NCBI GenBank assembly: GCA_008638375.1
Contig: CM018043.1
Location: 56,996,947-57,060,946 of the forward strand
Length of the DNA stretch: 64,000 nt
Direction of reading: 5' to 3'
DNA from: Nyssa sinensis
Taxonomy: Eukaryota > Streptophyta > Magnoliopsida > Cornales > Nyssaceae
Shown here: one piece after another, positions 24,529 through 38,418 of the stretch
Layout of the letters: every line of letters starts with the position of its first letter
Numbering within the stretch: position 1 is the first letter of the stretch
Program-made: the position numbers and the translations under genes
Notes under the pieces: model-generated
The model's database searches: none
What the model was told of the DNA's origin: nothing
The model's input: only the letters and a program-made list of their open reading frames with translations

Positions 24529-26618
24529 GATGAGCTACCTCAACCTTGTTCAACCAGCTGACAGGGAAGAAAATTGAAACCTAGAAGAAAATCTTGATTC
24601 AGATATCTTAGTTAAGAACAGTAAAAGAAATGGAGGAGCTGCACTAAGGGACCAAGCAATCGACTGGAGGGGACAACTCATGAAGAGCAAGAGATTATAG
24701 GTCAATTTCTTGTAATTTTATTGTGGTTTTTAATTTGATTTTGGTGGTCTGGTTGGAATTTTGTTTGTTCTGCTAAATGTTAGTTTAGGGTCTCCATTGT
24801 TTGGCTTTAGGTCCAAAGCCATAGAGTTATTTCCTATGAAGCGAAAACATTTTTATTCTCTAAGCTTGTGATGAGAGAATTTGTAGTATAACTATTAAGA
24901 TTGTCTTAGCCGAGTTAATAAAAATGATAACCAAAGATTGTCTTCGTCGTATTGTATTGAAAACAACCCATGAAATTTTAAGTTTGTACATTTCCGTTGG
25001 GTTTAATAGGTCTTAAGTTCTTGTTAACTGATGATGTATCAATGGTTGGACAATCGAAACTCCTTTAACATTGGCTGGACGGCGATGACTTTTTTTGAAG
25101 TAATGTACTGTTATTGAATTAGTTTGTACAACTCAGTAATGCAGCCTATCGATTTGGCAATAAGGCTGTGTTTTCAACCCTTAGAACAGAGCCATCAATG
25201 TATATGAATCATGGCTACATAGAGCGTCGCACTATATAAAGGCCCTCGTCAGTGCCCAAGGTGAATCGTGTGAAAGGTTTGTGAAGATCTGGTTTGTAGT
25301 GGCAGCTTTAGAACTTGTTTACGAATTTTTCAAATTGGATTGGACCAGTTCTGAATAAATTTTATTAATTTATATAGTTTTTTAGAAAAATCATTATTTA
25401 GGTTTCAGATATGAACTAAAAGGTACTAATTAATCAGCAAAACAAATAAAAGTTTTGGCCTTTCCCAAACTGGGTTTTTTTAGAATCCCAAGTGAATGTT
25501 GGGAGTTGATGAGAAATGAAAAGAGTTCATGGTATCAAAGACCGGTGAGTTGGTGCCAATACCTGAAAAAGAAATGTTATCGTCAGTTGCAAGTATAATC
25601 ACTCACGATCTGATTAGCGCGTACTCTACTTAAAAATCAGCACTTAACCAATCTTAAAAGCAGACAACAGTGGATCCAAAGCCTAAACAGCAAAATGGAC
25701 ACACGGTCCTTTTGCAATTGCACCATATTATGACAATCTTGTTATGTAATTTCGTTTTGTTTTCTGAAAGCTCCATAAATAAAACTTCTAACATCTATCT
25801 TTTTGCTGCAAGGAATTAAAATGTTTGATATTCTGCTATTCAAAAGCAATCTCATACTAAAAACAGTAATGGAGTAAGAAGTAACGTTGGTGGTAACAGT
25901 GACGATAGTGGTGCCGGAGATTTTGGTTGCAAAATGGTAGTTGCAGCTGGGTGCTTATTGGAACGAGTTACTGCTTGCGTCAATTTCTTATTTCTTATTT
26001 CTTTTTAACTACGTGCTTTAGAAAAGTTCTAAAAACTTTTTTGAAAACTGTCTCGGCCATAAAATCGATAAAGAACCATTATACTCCTAGTGGTGTGTTC
26101 GATTTTCCCTCTCCACATTCCACATTGTTGTATAAAAAATATACAAGTGATTTATTTAACACACACAAATGGGAGAATGTAGCACCTCAAAATCCTAATT
26201 AGAAAGATCGTATTTAACTCAAAAGCACTTTCACCCTTTTTTTCCTTTCTTTTTTGGTTTTTCAACTGCTTTGGCTGTAGAAAATTTACTTCTAAGTTGC
26301 ATCAACAAGCACAACTTTTGCTGCAAATTTTTTTTTTTTTGGGGAAAGAATTGCAGAAAAAATAAGAAAATATGAAATCAAGGACTACCTACCGAATACC
26401 AAAATTCAGTAAAAAAAAAAAAAAGATTGTATACAAATGGTCTCTTTATTATTATAGAAAAATATATTGATAATCAAAAGCATATTTACAGCCAACCGTT
26501 CAAAATAATGCTGAATATAGTGAAACATAGGGTGCCGGTAATGTTCCCAATCTGTTGTGTATAACTCCTGAAACAAATGACAATCAATAAACTATAATAC
26601 ATGGGATTGAAAAAAGCC
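24529..26618. other. Intergenic, no gene seen
   Basis: The ESF1 3' region occupies the left end, then unremarkable sequence. The open frame 25927-26202 has no domain and no coding character that I recognise. A T-run near 26329 and an A-run near 26409 are simple repeats. Confidence 0.5.
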
Positions 26619-29600
26619 TCATGAGAAAAGAATGGTGAAACAATGGATAAAGAGGAGAAAAAGGACTGTCAAGAGTGTATGAGTGATGGAAATCATGGAA
26701 TTCAAGTGGGGTGAATTGTTTGATGGAGGAGATTGTGAATTCGATGGACTGGCAATAGGGGAACCATTTCCAGGACCCGATGTGGCTTGTGGTTCCACAG
26801 TAGTAGTGGGAGGAACTGCGGTGGAGTTCCCCGGGTTGATGGGTAGAGTGTTTGAGTCCTTCGCATCATAACCTGTGACAACAATTCTCATTAGCACAAA
26901 ATCTCCACACACACCACTTCAAAATGGAAGTTATAATGAGAGAAATGCACTCACAGTCAGATGGCTTCCAGCCCAAAACCATCTTCTCGCGATCAAAAAC
27001 TATACGGTAGCCAGTCATGAAGTTTTCTGGATAAAAGAAGGATGATTTTACATTGTTAGGAACAATTTCTCAATGCAAATGTAAACACACAACATTTAAC
27101 ATTATGGTTGTCATTGTCCCATTGATATTTGATGCAAAAAAAATTCAGGACTCAGTTTACAACTAAAGCCAAGCAGAGATCCAAATATTTTTTGAGTTAG
27201 TGACTTGTTCATTGGCAGTAATATATGGAAATGGAATTCCATCAATATAAGCAGTAAATTCCATGAAATAAGACCGTCATATGTCAGCAGATACTTACGT
27301 CCAATGATATTTACATCTCCACTTTTGAGAACACCCAAACAATACATAGCAGATCCATTCTGGAGATCATAAGAACTCACTTCAGTATATTCCAAGAGGC
27401 AGGACCAGGAAATTAAACCAAGCAAAGGGAGGGGGGGAAAAAGGAACCTTACGTCAAAAGATATTATTATAATTGGATCAGTAACATAGAATTGGTTTCC
27501 ACTTTCCATTGTTAGATTCACTGGGGGATTCTCAAAGCTGGTTTGATTTGCACTGCATGCAGAGAAAGAATCAGTCCTTGGAAGTCCAGAATGAAAATAA
27601 ATCAGAAAAGAAGGATCACTCTCTAGATTCGATCAACCTTAAGTCATAGCAGTATTCAAAAGGGATTGTGGAATCAGATGGATGCCGTTTCTCTTTCGCC
27701 AGGGAATTGAACTGCAAAGTAGCAAAACTTACTTATACTTGAGAAGTAAATAATAAAACTTCAGATGTCATAAAAAAAAAAAAGTAATTATTTGAACTAC
27801 TTACACTCTCAGATATAATTGTGTAAACTGGGTCCCTTAAGGATGTGAATGAGGTACCAGAGTCAAAGATTGCACTGAAATTAACATTAGTGGCCTTTTC
27901 TCCCACAATTATTTGTGTTGCGCTAATATTATAAGTTGGACTGGCAGAAAATTCAAGGAAAAACAGAAAATCAGTACAAGCAGAATGTCATTTCAGTCAG
28001 TAATAGACAGTCAATATGCTAAACTCAGGAACTTGCCATCAGCATACACAAATAAAGAAATGACCACTTACTGTGATTGTCTAACATTGAAAGGTGTCTC
28101 TCCTTGGTCTGAGCTGCCTTTATCTCCAAAACTAATTCTCCCAATTCCGTCGGGCCCAAAACACATGGAGAAAGAATTCGCAGCGAGCCCTTCCGTTGCT
28201 AAAATGCTAGGGACGGATATACTATCCATACCAAGACCAAATAGACCATTGGGAGCCGCACCATCCAAAAATGAACCAGTTTGATTAATGCCACAGCTGC
28301 AATGGAATAACACAATAAGATCAGAAGTTCTAGAAGAAAAAAAAAAAAACATATATTTGCTAGATAGACATGAGTCTACCAGGATGAACAATAGGAAATC
28401 CTAAGACAAGCCCATCAATAATCAAAACAAAAACAAAAAAAAAAAGGAAAAAGGGAGGGAAAAAAATAAATTTCATATCATCTGATAGTAGTAATTAGAG
28501 AAGTGAAGATTTATGATAGTATCACTTCAGGTTCCAAAAAATAATATCATTGATTTTGCAGCACCAATTACTGCCCCAACAAAAGTTGTCATTTAAATGA
28601 TTAAGAAAACAACTTTACCCTGACTCTCAATATGAAAATCCATAGGAATAACAGCAACATCACTTACATTGATAATCTTGATGGAGGACTGGAGGAGGTC
28701 AGCAATATTTACAAAAAAGAGCTTTCCAATATTTACCCTAAAAGCTTTTTGACAACTAAGTAATACAAGATGTTACCTACCCAAATGTAATCGGTGCATC
28801 AACGACTTTTTGTTGACTATCATCAGTAGTTAAGTGTAACATATCTTCTACCAAGATCCCAGTAGACGAAGTACCATTAGAAAGATATATAACTTGATAA
28901 CCACAAATGTTGTGTGTCGCAGGGCATTGCGCTTGTCCGCACAAGGTACTGTTGCAGGGAACATTCATGCTGGTTGATGATGTATTAGGGCTGTAAATAT
29001 TAAAGTCTACCTGTTGCACAAAGAAGTTACAGAAGTAATTGTCAATGTAGTGATATTAAATATATAACAAATCAGTATCCTCAGATAGTTTCTTGGTAAG
29101 TAAATGAACATTAGCTGCCAATGGCTTCAATTGATGCTGACATTATAAACAGCATCATCACATAGCACTTGAGGCTCATTTAGTGATCCAAAGCTCACAA
29201 CTAAATACAATAGTTTCCCTGTTATCCTGATGAAACTAAGCAGATAAGTGAACAAGAGTAGTTTCAATTTACTCAAAAAAGGATCCCCAATAGACCAGAC
29301 AAACCTTAAAAACTAAAACCAAGTTTTAGGAAGAAGAGGGCACATGAAATGCCCCAAGCTTGCTGACACAATAACATGAACTGGACAGCTGGTTTATTTT
29401 GAACTTGCAGTATCTTAGCTATAGCCTCAACCAGACAACTGGTTATAGTAGACGGGTCAGTGGAAGACACAAATATTAATCAAATGATCATTCTATCCTT
29501 ACCCAATTTATTCATCCACCAGACAGCCCAATATGAGACCTTGTTATCATGTGAACTTTGACATCATTCCTTGTCACTAAGACCCTTGAGATGAAAATAA

Positions 29601-32342
29601 ACTTCAAACCGAATCAAATTAAATTAATTAATCAATAGGATCTAAATCAAATTGGTTCACCCTTAGGCCGCGGGGTTCGGGGCGTGACAATGCATATCAA
29701 TAATTCGTTCTCCAAATTGATATTGGTAGAATTCAATATGAAGCTCAAAGTTTGAAATGATGATAATGACAATACATATAGCTAAGAGCACAAAGCATAA
29801 ATCAGACTTTCACACAAAGGGCTAAAGGACTAGCCCAATGCATGAGGCTCCTGTCGTTATGGGGTTTGACTTTTGAGGAGGGTGAGATGAACGTAGCCTA
29901 GCGGAGCAATTGTTTTGGCGAGTCAAAACCTGTGACCTCCAGGTCACTAATGGAACAAGCTTAATGTTGTGCCAAGGTCCGCTCTCTTGAACATATTCAA
30001 AAGGTAAACTATACATTTTTCATAAATCCATTTGACATACTAAAATTCTTGCAATGCCCTCCCTATCCTGCCGGAACCAATTAATTAACTCAAATAAACC
30101 AAATTTAAAACAACTTTGTCTTTAGTGTCTAATCTTTCTACCTAGCCGGTCATTATTTTCAAAGAATAGACGAAGGTTGAGGTAATAGCCTGCAGAAAAA
30201 AACTTGGAACCTAGCCGGTGATGTTTAACTGTAATGATGAAAATGCCTTCCGAAGTCAAGGGGTGAAGTTTTTTCCACTCGTTATTCATTTGAAAACTTC
30301 TTTGTACATTTCCCCTAACATCTCAAGTTACTTTGCCAGACTCTCATTATAATCATATGTGATGGTATTCCTATAAAAATTATCAACTTGCATGACAGAA
30401 TGTACATTAAAAATTTTCCTTTTCAAAATCAATGAGCTTCGATGAACCTGGATAACATAACAACACAATTTCTTGATAAAATCAACTTACCCTTAAAATG
30501 AAACGAAGTTGCAAGGGGAAAATGGAAAAAGATTTTAAATCACAGGTATTGAGAGTAGTAGCCACAGGATAATAAAGGCAATATTAAAATTCAAAATGAA
30601 ACAACATACTGGTCCGGCTGGTGTCTTGATGCCACGCACACAACTGGTACAATCACACGGTAACCAAAACAGGTCGCTGCCAGTGTCAAGTGCCACAAGA
30701 AATGAAACACTCGGGGTCCCCACAGAAATATTGGCGTAATGCAAACTGAAAATCAGCAAAAACATATTGCACAAATAATTATTAATTATTAATAAAAATC
30801 ACAAAAGGAAACTCTAAATGTTGACTTCAAAATTAGGATTACAAAAATCCTATTTCTTAACCTTATAAGCAATACTATCTGGAAAAAGAAAAGAGAAAGT
30901 AAAACTGTTTCCCAATCCCTAAGACCTAATAAAACCAATACTTCCAGTCAACTCTGCCAAACAATAATTTAGCTTAGTCAAGACAAGTTTTTCATGCACT
31001 AGAGATTACAAAAAAAAAAAAATGTATAGTTTCTTTTTTTCTTTTAACTAGTGAAAACAGATGTCCATGTCCCCCAATCAAGATTTGAACCCCTTGTGCC
31101 TCCATCTTTGGGGGACAAAAACAATGTAGATTATAACATAAGATTCATGAATGTTATCGAGCTAGTATATTTTTTCAGGGTTGGCTCTAACATTAAGCCA
31201 ACAAAACAATCGTTTTAAACTTCACTTGTAAAAAGGGCCACACATTTTATGTGTTTATTATTAATCTAAAGTAAAAGTAAAAGTCTAATTCTACCAACAA
31301 AAAAAAAACTGTAAAGACTCCCCAAAAAAATTCAATTTTGCTAGTAAAGTCTTATTCCGATTTCTAAATTATCTTATCTTCATTTTTTATTACTATTTAG
31401 ATAAAAAAAAAAAAAAAAAGACCTTAATAGTTATTTGGTATTACCTAATTTATATTTTATTAATTCCATTATGCTCATTATGCAAGAACTCTATTATTAG
31501 ATTTTGTTTAATATTTAACTCTCTTATTAGAATACTATTACGATTTTATATTACCATATATATAGGAAACAAAGCATTGAAAACATACATATATTTTATA
31601 TATATATATTTTTTTTGAGTTTTATAATATTAATATTAAATTCAAAAATTTACGTTAATATTAAAAAATGAAAAAAAAAGTCAAATTAGATTTGTCACTT
31701 TAGGCCTTAAATGATCTTGAGTGCCCTGATTTTTCTCTTCTCCAATTTCCAGTTTCCAGTTTCCATTTGCCTTTGCTTTTTTTTTTTTTTTTTTTAATTG
31801 GGTTATTTTGAACCCAATTGATGCTTGCTACACCAGATTAATAGTAGCTTTAGAGAGAGAATCTGTTTTTTTTTTTTGGACTAGTGCTTGAGTCTAGAGA
31901 AATTCTTATCATAAAATAAAGTAATTTTTTCTTTCATTTTTCTCAGTATTCTGTCTCTAACCAAGCAGAGAAAAAAAGGCATATCCGAAAATTAAACTAT
32001 AATTGAAGAAGTGAATCAGGTGAAGAAGAAGACATACAATCCCAATGAACTCAATCGATAAGTCTCGTTGCCGTTGGCGAAAGTGAGCGGCGTGGAACCG
32101 ACTGTGTCAGCGAGCCGGCGTCCCCGAATGAGGCGATCGCGGTGGGCCATAGCAGTGTAGTACTCGAGACTTCCCTTCTCAGGCAAGCCATCGAGGTCCA
32201 GAATTCCCTTGACCGGATCAGAATACCTATGGTGTATATCGAATCCGAACGTACCAAATCCATCGCAGCTCTGCGAACCCCAAACCAATATCAACAAAAA
32301 CAAGCAGCCAAAATATGAAGTATAATTAAAAGAATCAGCCAT
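26619..32342 (-). CDS. GPI-anchored aspartic protease (APF1-like), ten exons, copy 1
   Basis: A pepsin-family (A1) endopeptidase of the plant APF1-like group, expected at the outer plasma membrane or cell wall. Exons on the minus strand: 32342-32038, 30745-30610, 29010-28781, 28296-28072, 27940-27805, 27711-27638, 27552-27453, 27359-27299, 27026-26955, 26872-26619. Total 1593 nt, 530 residues, all phases consistent. It has a signal peptide (residues 1 to about 27), a pro-segment with FDIHHRYSDPVK and HRDRLIRGRRLA, the first catalytic motif ALDTGSDLFWLPCDC (Asp 122), CFGPDGIGRISFGDKG, the second motif AIFDSGTSFT (Asp 325), GYRIVFDREKMVLGWK, a Pro/Ser/Thr linker and a hydrophobic tail (ISITHTLLTVLFLLFIHCF) typical of a GPI signal. 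Exon 8 uses a C|GTAAGT donor that splits the GQN codon. Intact. It has a same-strand paralog at 41028-47299 with the same ten exons. Confidence 0.93.
29818..29986 (-). mobile_element. Au-like SINE in protease 1 intron 2
   Basis: On the minus strand it opens GAGAGCGGACCTTGGC and passes a box-B-like GGTCACAGGTTTTGACTC. It closes with CATTGGGCTAGTCCTTTAGCCC. This order matches the angiosperm Au SINE family as I know it. Divergence and short internal changes suggest an old copy. No clear target duplication seen. Confidence 0.75.
31176..31729. mobile_element. CAGGG-ended MITE-like element in protease 1 intron 1
   Basis: Begins CAGGGTTGGCTCTAACATTA and ends in the inverse of CAGGGCACTCAAGATCATTT, with T-rich flanks (ATTTTT on both sides). 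It is AT-rich and non-coding. Related left and right halves recur at 34477-34720 and 36225-36432. It is probably a non-autonomous DNA element; a hAT origin is a guess from the CAGGG ends. Confidence 0.45.
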
Positions 32343-34476
32343 TGGAACTGTATAGAAGTTTCAAAAGAATGAACCAGAATTCTCCGAAACTGTTTGTCAA
32401 CTAAATAAGTACAGAAGATATGAAAAAGAAATGGGAAGAGAGAGATAGAGTGATTAAATAATAAGGGTTAGGGTATTGACGAGAGAGATATAGAGAAATA
32501 TTTGACGCGTTCGCACCTGGATGGAGAGGCCGGTTTGCGGTCGGCTTCTTCTACAATGGAGGGGGCGTGGGCAAAAGTCGTCGGCTGTGTGAAGACGAAA
32601 CCGCGGCTGTTTGGTGACAGGTCAGGTCGGAAGAATAGGACCCACGTTTGTGAATATGAAATGTAACGAACTGGAATTGGATTTCATATGGTGTAGTCAC
32701 TGTCACTGGAAGCTTCAGTACAAATCGAATACTGTCCACAGAACCTCAGCTGGGTCAAGTTATTTTTATCCTGCATTTGAGATAGTCAAATATTTAAAAT
32801 TCAATCTTTTTTTTTTTAAAGGGTTTTTGTGATTTACAAGTGAATATAAATATAAGTGTTACGGAGAAAGTTTGATATTTTATTTAATAATAATATACTC
32901 CTTCCGTCCTATTTTAAAAATCATTTTAAGAGTATCATTTAAAAAATCAATATACTTTTAACTTATGAATTTTCAAAATTATCTTTTATTATACTTAATG
33001 TGAACATGATTTATAATTAAATGAAGGCAATATGAGAAATTTAAATAGTTTCAAAATAATAAAATAATACTTCTTAAAAAGTTAGAATTCTCAAATGAAT
33101 CTTTTATTTTAAGATAAGAGGAAGTAGTTGTGCAGATAAAGTCTCACACATTCAAATTCTTGTGCCCCAATCTTTGTAATAACAATAACTTAAGCACCAG
33201 AAGTTTTGTTTATAATTTTTTTTTATTTTATGAATAGAGGTGTAAAATAAGTTAAGCTGTATTAAAGTAGGATTTATCAGTATCAACAGATTTATTAGTG
33301 TCAATAGATCAAATTAGTCAATGCAATCTAATTTCCTTTTCTAGTTTTTTAAATTTAGTCATGTTTGGTGAGCGCTTAGACATCAATAAATTGCTGCCAT
33401 AAGATATTGTGCTTGAGCTGCAAACTAGGCAGGGCCGTGCCTAAAGCCAGTTGGTGCTAGACAGTGCCTATAAGTTAAAAGAGACAAGTCCAACATTATC
33501 CACGAGTCAGGTTCAAACATGGCAAACCTATATCATACTCGGTTCGACCTGACCCCTTTACACCTATATCAATAAATCATGACAAATATTTTAAAAATGA
33601 AAAAATTGTAATCAAATAAATTGTATTTTTCGAGAGATATTTCTCGATAGATTTGGTATATTATATGATAACGGTATCATTCTAACAACACTATTATATT
33701 TATTATATCTCATTAAAAACAAAACAAAAAAAAAAAATCATATCACATCATCACTAGACGTGGTGTGCACACACGTGATGCTGTGTGCGAGTGTATGGGA
33801 TTTATCCCAAGTCCTAAAAAGGACTGAAAAACAAAACGTGTTTGATAGTTTTTAGGTAGAAACAGTTGACATTGGCACTCTATTATTGGTGAGTTGTATG
33901 CGGAGGAAGGAAGGAACTGGTGCAGGGGACCACTTGTCACGCAGCCATTGCTCAAACGTTGTTCAAACTCCATCGCGATCGCAACCTGCTTGAATAAAAC
34001 ATTGACAGGGTCTTAACGTTCGATGTCAAACGTGGGAAAACTTGGACCATCACATTTGCTTCGGTGTTTATTTATATAACCTGAGTATACTAATGACTTG
34101 ACAAAATGACCTAAATTAGGCCACCGGCATTGAGGCTCTTCAACATTGTTGTTTTCTTTGAACTCTATACGACTTTTTAAACCAATTACCTTTCTTTTCT
34201 TTTTTTTCCAAAGTTTTAACATTAGTGTTTTTCTAAAACTTATTTTTAAAGTTCATATTATATTAAAAAGAAATCTTTTGGTTGAAGAGTTATATGAAGT
34301 CTTTTTGAATTTAAAGTATTTTTCTTTTAATAGAAATTTCGGGAAGAAAATACAATTTTTTTAGTATATCGATAAGATGTGTTGAATCTCGAAGATGAAT
34401 CGCATTTATAAAAAAGAGAGATTTCTTGAATAGAACTTTGCCATCGTTTTTAAATGATAATACTTTATTACTCTTT

Positions 34477-36432
34477 CTTGTAACATGTTGATTCAACCAT
34501 AAAGTTAATAAAATAATCGTTTTAGGCCCCACTTAAAAAGAAATTCTAAATTTTATATATTTATAATATAATCAAATTAAAAGTTTAATGTTAATAAAAA
34601 TTTAATTCTACAAAAAAAAAAAAACCCTAAAGACCCCATGAAAAAAAACTTAATTTTATTAATAGAGTTTTATTCGTATTGTACTCTAATCTTTTGTTGA
34701 TATCTATTTATATAAATAAAAGGGTCATTTGGACACAAGTCCATAGAAAATATGAAAATTATCATAAAATTCACAGTCAAACATGTTAACTCCACAAGTC
34801 CTTCAAATATTTCATGACTAAAATACTATTTAGCTTTTTTTTTTTCCAATTTAGTCTAATTGAATACTGTGAAAAACGTCCAATAGGGCAAGAAAAAATT
34901 TTAAAACTTCAAAATTCAAAAACTCACAAGTATATAAATCTATTTTAAATAAAATTTATATATTTAAACTCTAAAAATTGAGATTTATCAAACAAAATCC
35001 ATATTGAATATAAAATTTTCAAAAAAAAAAAATATTCAATTCAAAACTGTAAAATTTCATCTCTACGAAAGTGTGAGATTTGATAGTTTCCCACTAAAAA
35101 AATTCGTCCTAACAAAAATATAAAATTTCACAATTTTGTGAAAGTGTAAAATTTACACATTTATAAAAAGTAAGAACATTATAAATTGTTATTAATTTTA
35201 TTGAGCTTTTGAACCATGTGTTGGATGGTCAAACAAGACTTTAAAGGTAGTAAAAAATTATATTTGAAGCACAATAATTAGAAATTCACTGGGTGTGAAA
35301 ATGTGTAAAATTTCACAAATACTTAAACTGTACAATTTTATACTTTTCATAAAAAAAATTGAGAATCCTTCACCATCTCAAAACTCCTATACATATAATA
35401 GATACAATTAATAAGAGTAATTTCCTAAGATCTCTCTACAGGTATCGATCATGCTGGAAATAGTTTGAAGAAGAGTAGGATTGTTAATTAAAGATGACAT
35501 TCCAAATGCAACCGAATGACATTCAATTAATACTTAAAGAGCGGACAAGTGCTCAAGAACATTGATGCCTCCAAGTAACTCTTCACCATTTATATACATA
35601 TATATATATATATATATATAGTTGAATGCAACCACGACTCTATAAGACAAGTGTAAAGAATTAAAAAGATGAAAAAATAAGTTAATTCACACAATAGAGA
35701 TTAATTATTACCATTGGCATTAACTATTACCAGATCAAGCAAACTAGAGAAAAAAATTTATGTCTTGTATGTTTCGATTTGATGAACATACAAATCGAAC
35801 TCGGTGGAGGCCATTCAGTCTTGATCGTGGAAGCCACCTCCAATCATCTTTGACATCATCGATCTAAACTTAGGCTCAAAGAAGGAACTAGCTATGGCAA
35901 TGGCACTCAGATCATCTCTGATATGGACCTGAGCTAAAATTTTAAAACAAATGTGTCCTTCACATTACACTTGAAAAAATAGTGGACTTTAAAATAATTA
36001 AACATCTTTTTCAAGGACTTAAGTCTAATTAACTCTAAATAAAATTAGAGTAATACTATATTTACCAAATTTTTTTACCAAAAATATTATGTGTTTGGCA
36101 GTATTGTATTGGCTTCTTATTATAGTATATCATATCATAGTGTGATATGAAACTAATACAATACTGTCAATTCATCTGTTTACACTCTTTAAGTAAAACT
36201 TTTTGGTCAGCATAGCATTACTCCTAAAATTATGTAAAAACTTTATTATTAGAGTCTCATTTAACATATACCTCTCTCTTGTTGAAAAATATTTAAATTT
36301 TATATTAAAAAATTAAGTGTAATATATATTTATATATAAGAAACAAAGTAAAAAATTACATTAATATTAAAAAATGTCTTATTTAGAATTGTTACTTTAT
36401 CACTTTAATCCTCTAATTATATAGAACTAACC
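34477..36432. mobile_element. MITE-like element, possibly split by an insertion
   Basis: 34477-34720 resembles the left half of the element in protease 1 intron 1 (shared AATCGTTTTA, CACTT.AAAAAG and ATTCTAC segments). 36225-36432 resembles its right half (ACTTTATTATTAGAGTCTCATTTAAC-like text and a CCCTG end). They are in the same orientation and order, about 1.5 kb apart. Either a later insertion separates the two halves, or these are two partial copies. Confidence 0.35.
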
Positions 36433-37924
36433 CTGATAACATGAGTATCAAATTATATGAAACAAAATTTTATAGGTTGGATCAAAACTTATAAATATGT
36501 GACATTAATGACATGTAATTAAGAGGAATACTATACACTCAAGATCAGTCCACTTGATCATTCATATGTTTTACAAGAGTGTGTAATGTAAATGCATAAA
36601 ACACAAAGACACCTCCCTCAAAACCACATTTGGGGCATGAGTCCTACTAAAACATGACATTGTAGGTATTTGATTACATTTCGTAGAATGTAGTTTTGTG
36701 CAAAACAGCTTACCTAATTACAAATCTTAATTTTAAAATCACTACTTACACAATAATCAATATATACAATATAAAGTGTAAAAGTAAAAATACCTTAATA
36801 TCAAACTAATTACGTCATAATTAGTTTTTTTTTTAATTTATTTTCCAATAAATAATTTTTCATGATATAAAATTTTCCTGGACAGAGACAGTCTGACAAA
36901 GATTTCAACAGCCGCAAAAGCCGGGAACATAAGCCTACAAGTAAAATAACGTGACAGGAAATTGTTGTTTTGCTTGAACATTCAATGGGAAATGAGGACA
37001 AGAAGGAAGACGTTGTGAACGTGTGGCATAATAGCATACAACTAATATGAGAAGACTTGGGTACCATGTGTTATTCATTTCTCCAGTATTAGTCATGGGT
37101 GGGACAAGTTTCCTTTGTCCGCCGCATCTAGCTCCGAATTGCCGGGACAGTGCGTTGCTCATCCCTCCGTTTGAAGAATTGCAAGGAGGGCCCACGCTTT
37201 TCACTGTTTCCCACTGCGCAAAACAGGGATGGGCTATGAAGAGTCCGGGGGTCAATTCACCACCCCAACCCTGTCAATTTCCTTTATTAAAAATTTTTCA
37301 TATATTTATTAAGTTTTTTTAAATATTATAATTCATGCTTTTTCCTCCTCCTTAAATTTAAAATTTTATTTAATTTTAATGAGTTTTAATTAATTTATTA
37401 ATTTCTTTTTTATTGGATTTCTTGTCTACTTTATAAACTTCTTTATATTAATTAATTTAATTTTTTATAAAATTATCATAATAAGTAATATTAGATATCC
37501 CAAATTTTTAATACTAAAATTTACATCTCAAATGATGCGTTAATAGACTATTGACAAAATATTTATAATTTAATATCACATAATTTGAGATGTAATTTTT
37601 AAAGTATTTTTAAGAAAATTTCCTCTAATTTGAAAAAAAAAAATTACATATTTAGCCCTCTCAAAATCTTGAAAAATATTTTTTTTTTACATAGAAAATT
37701 TGAAATAATTTTGTAAAACAAAAATTCTTCAATTTGAGAAAAAAGAATTCCTCTTAAAACTTCTCAAAAAAAAAAAAATTTAGCCCTCGTAATCTTTTTC
37801 TTGGCTCTACCCTTGGTTATTGTATGAACCCAGTCTTTTTATTCAATTAATTCCTAGTCGTTTAAACAATTGTTTGGTATAATAGTAAAAGTTTGAGAGT
37901 TCGAGTAGGCAACTTTCTTGCAAT

Positions 37925-38338
37925 TAGGGACGGAGTTACATAGTATCGGGGGGCAATTGATCCCTCTCCATTTTTTTTTTAAATTTCTTAATTTTTTTAA
38001 AAACATTTCAAACTTGTCTTTTTAAATTTTGTTATTGACCTCTTTGAATTTAAAGTTTTTCATACTTTGCTCTTATTATACTTTTAATTTGACTTCTCGA
38101 TAAAATTTTCATCTATTTTCTAAAACATTTTTATATAGTTTGAATATTTTGCATATATCTTTTTTTGGTCATATTTTTTTTTACCTCATTTACAAGTTAT
38201 TTCATATCAATGAATTTGATTATTTATCAAAAAGTTTATCAATTAATAATAATTTTTTACTTTTTATATACTAAAATTAATCATTGAATAACAAGAACAA
38301 ATTTTGCCCCCTTGAACAAATTGTTGGCTCCGTCCTTG
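37925..38338. mobile_element. Element with GGACGGAG inverted ends
   Basis: The left end AGGGACGGAGTTAC... with GGGGGGCAATT and the right end, read on the minus strand, AAGGACGGAGCCAAC... with GGGGGCAAA form imperfect inverted ends around 400 bp of AT-rich non-coding DNA. Such ends are common on plant non-autonomous elements. I could not find a clean target duplication. Confidence 0.4.
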
Positions 38339-38360
38339 CTCGTAATGTACCATAATAGAG

Positions 38361-38362
38361 TA

Positions 38363-38415
<53 letters not shown>
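38361..38415. repeat. GT / TA compound microsatellite
   Basis: (TG)n from 38363 followed by (TA)n to 38415, just right of the inverted-end element. Confidence 0.9.

Positions 38416-38418
<3 letters not shown>

Noticed and set aside
36935..37322. Open frames on both strands in a GC-richer patch
   Set aside because: Both strands are open at once, which fits base composition rather than coding. No motif, signal peptide or exon neighbours found.
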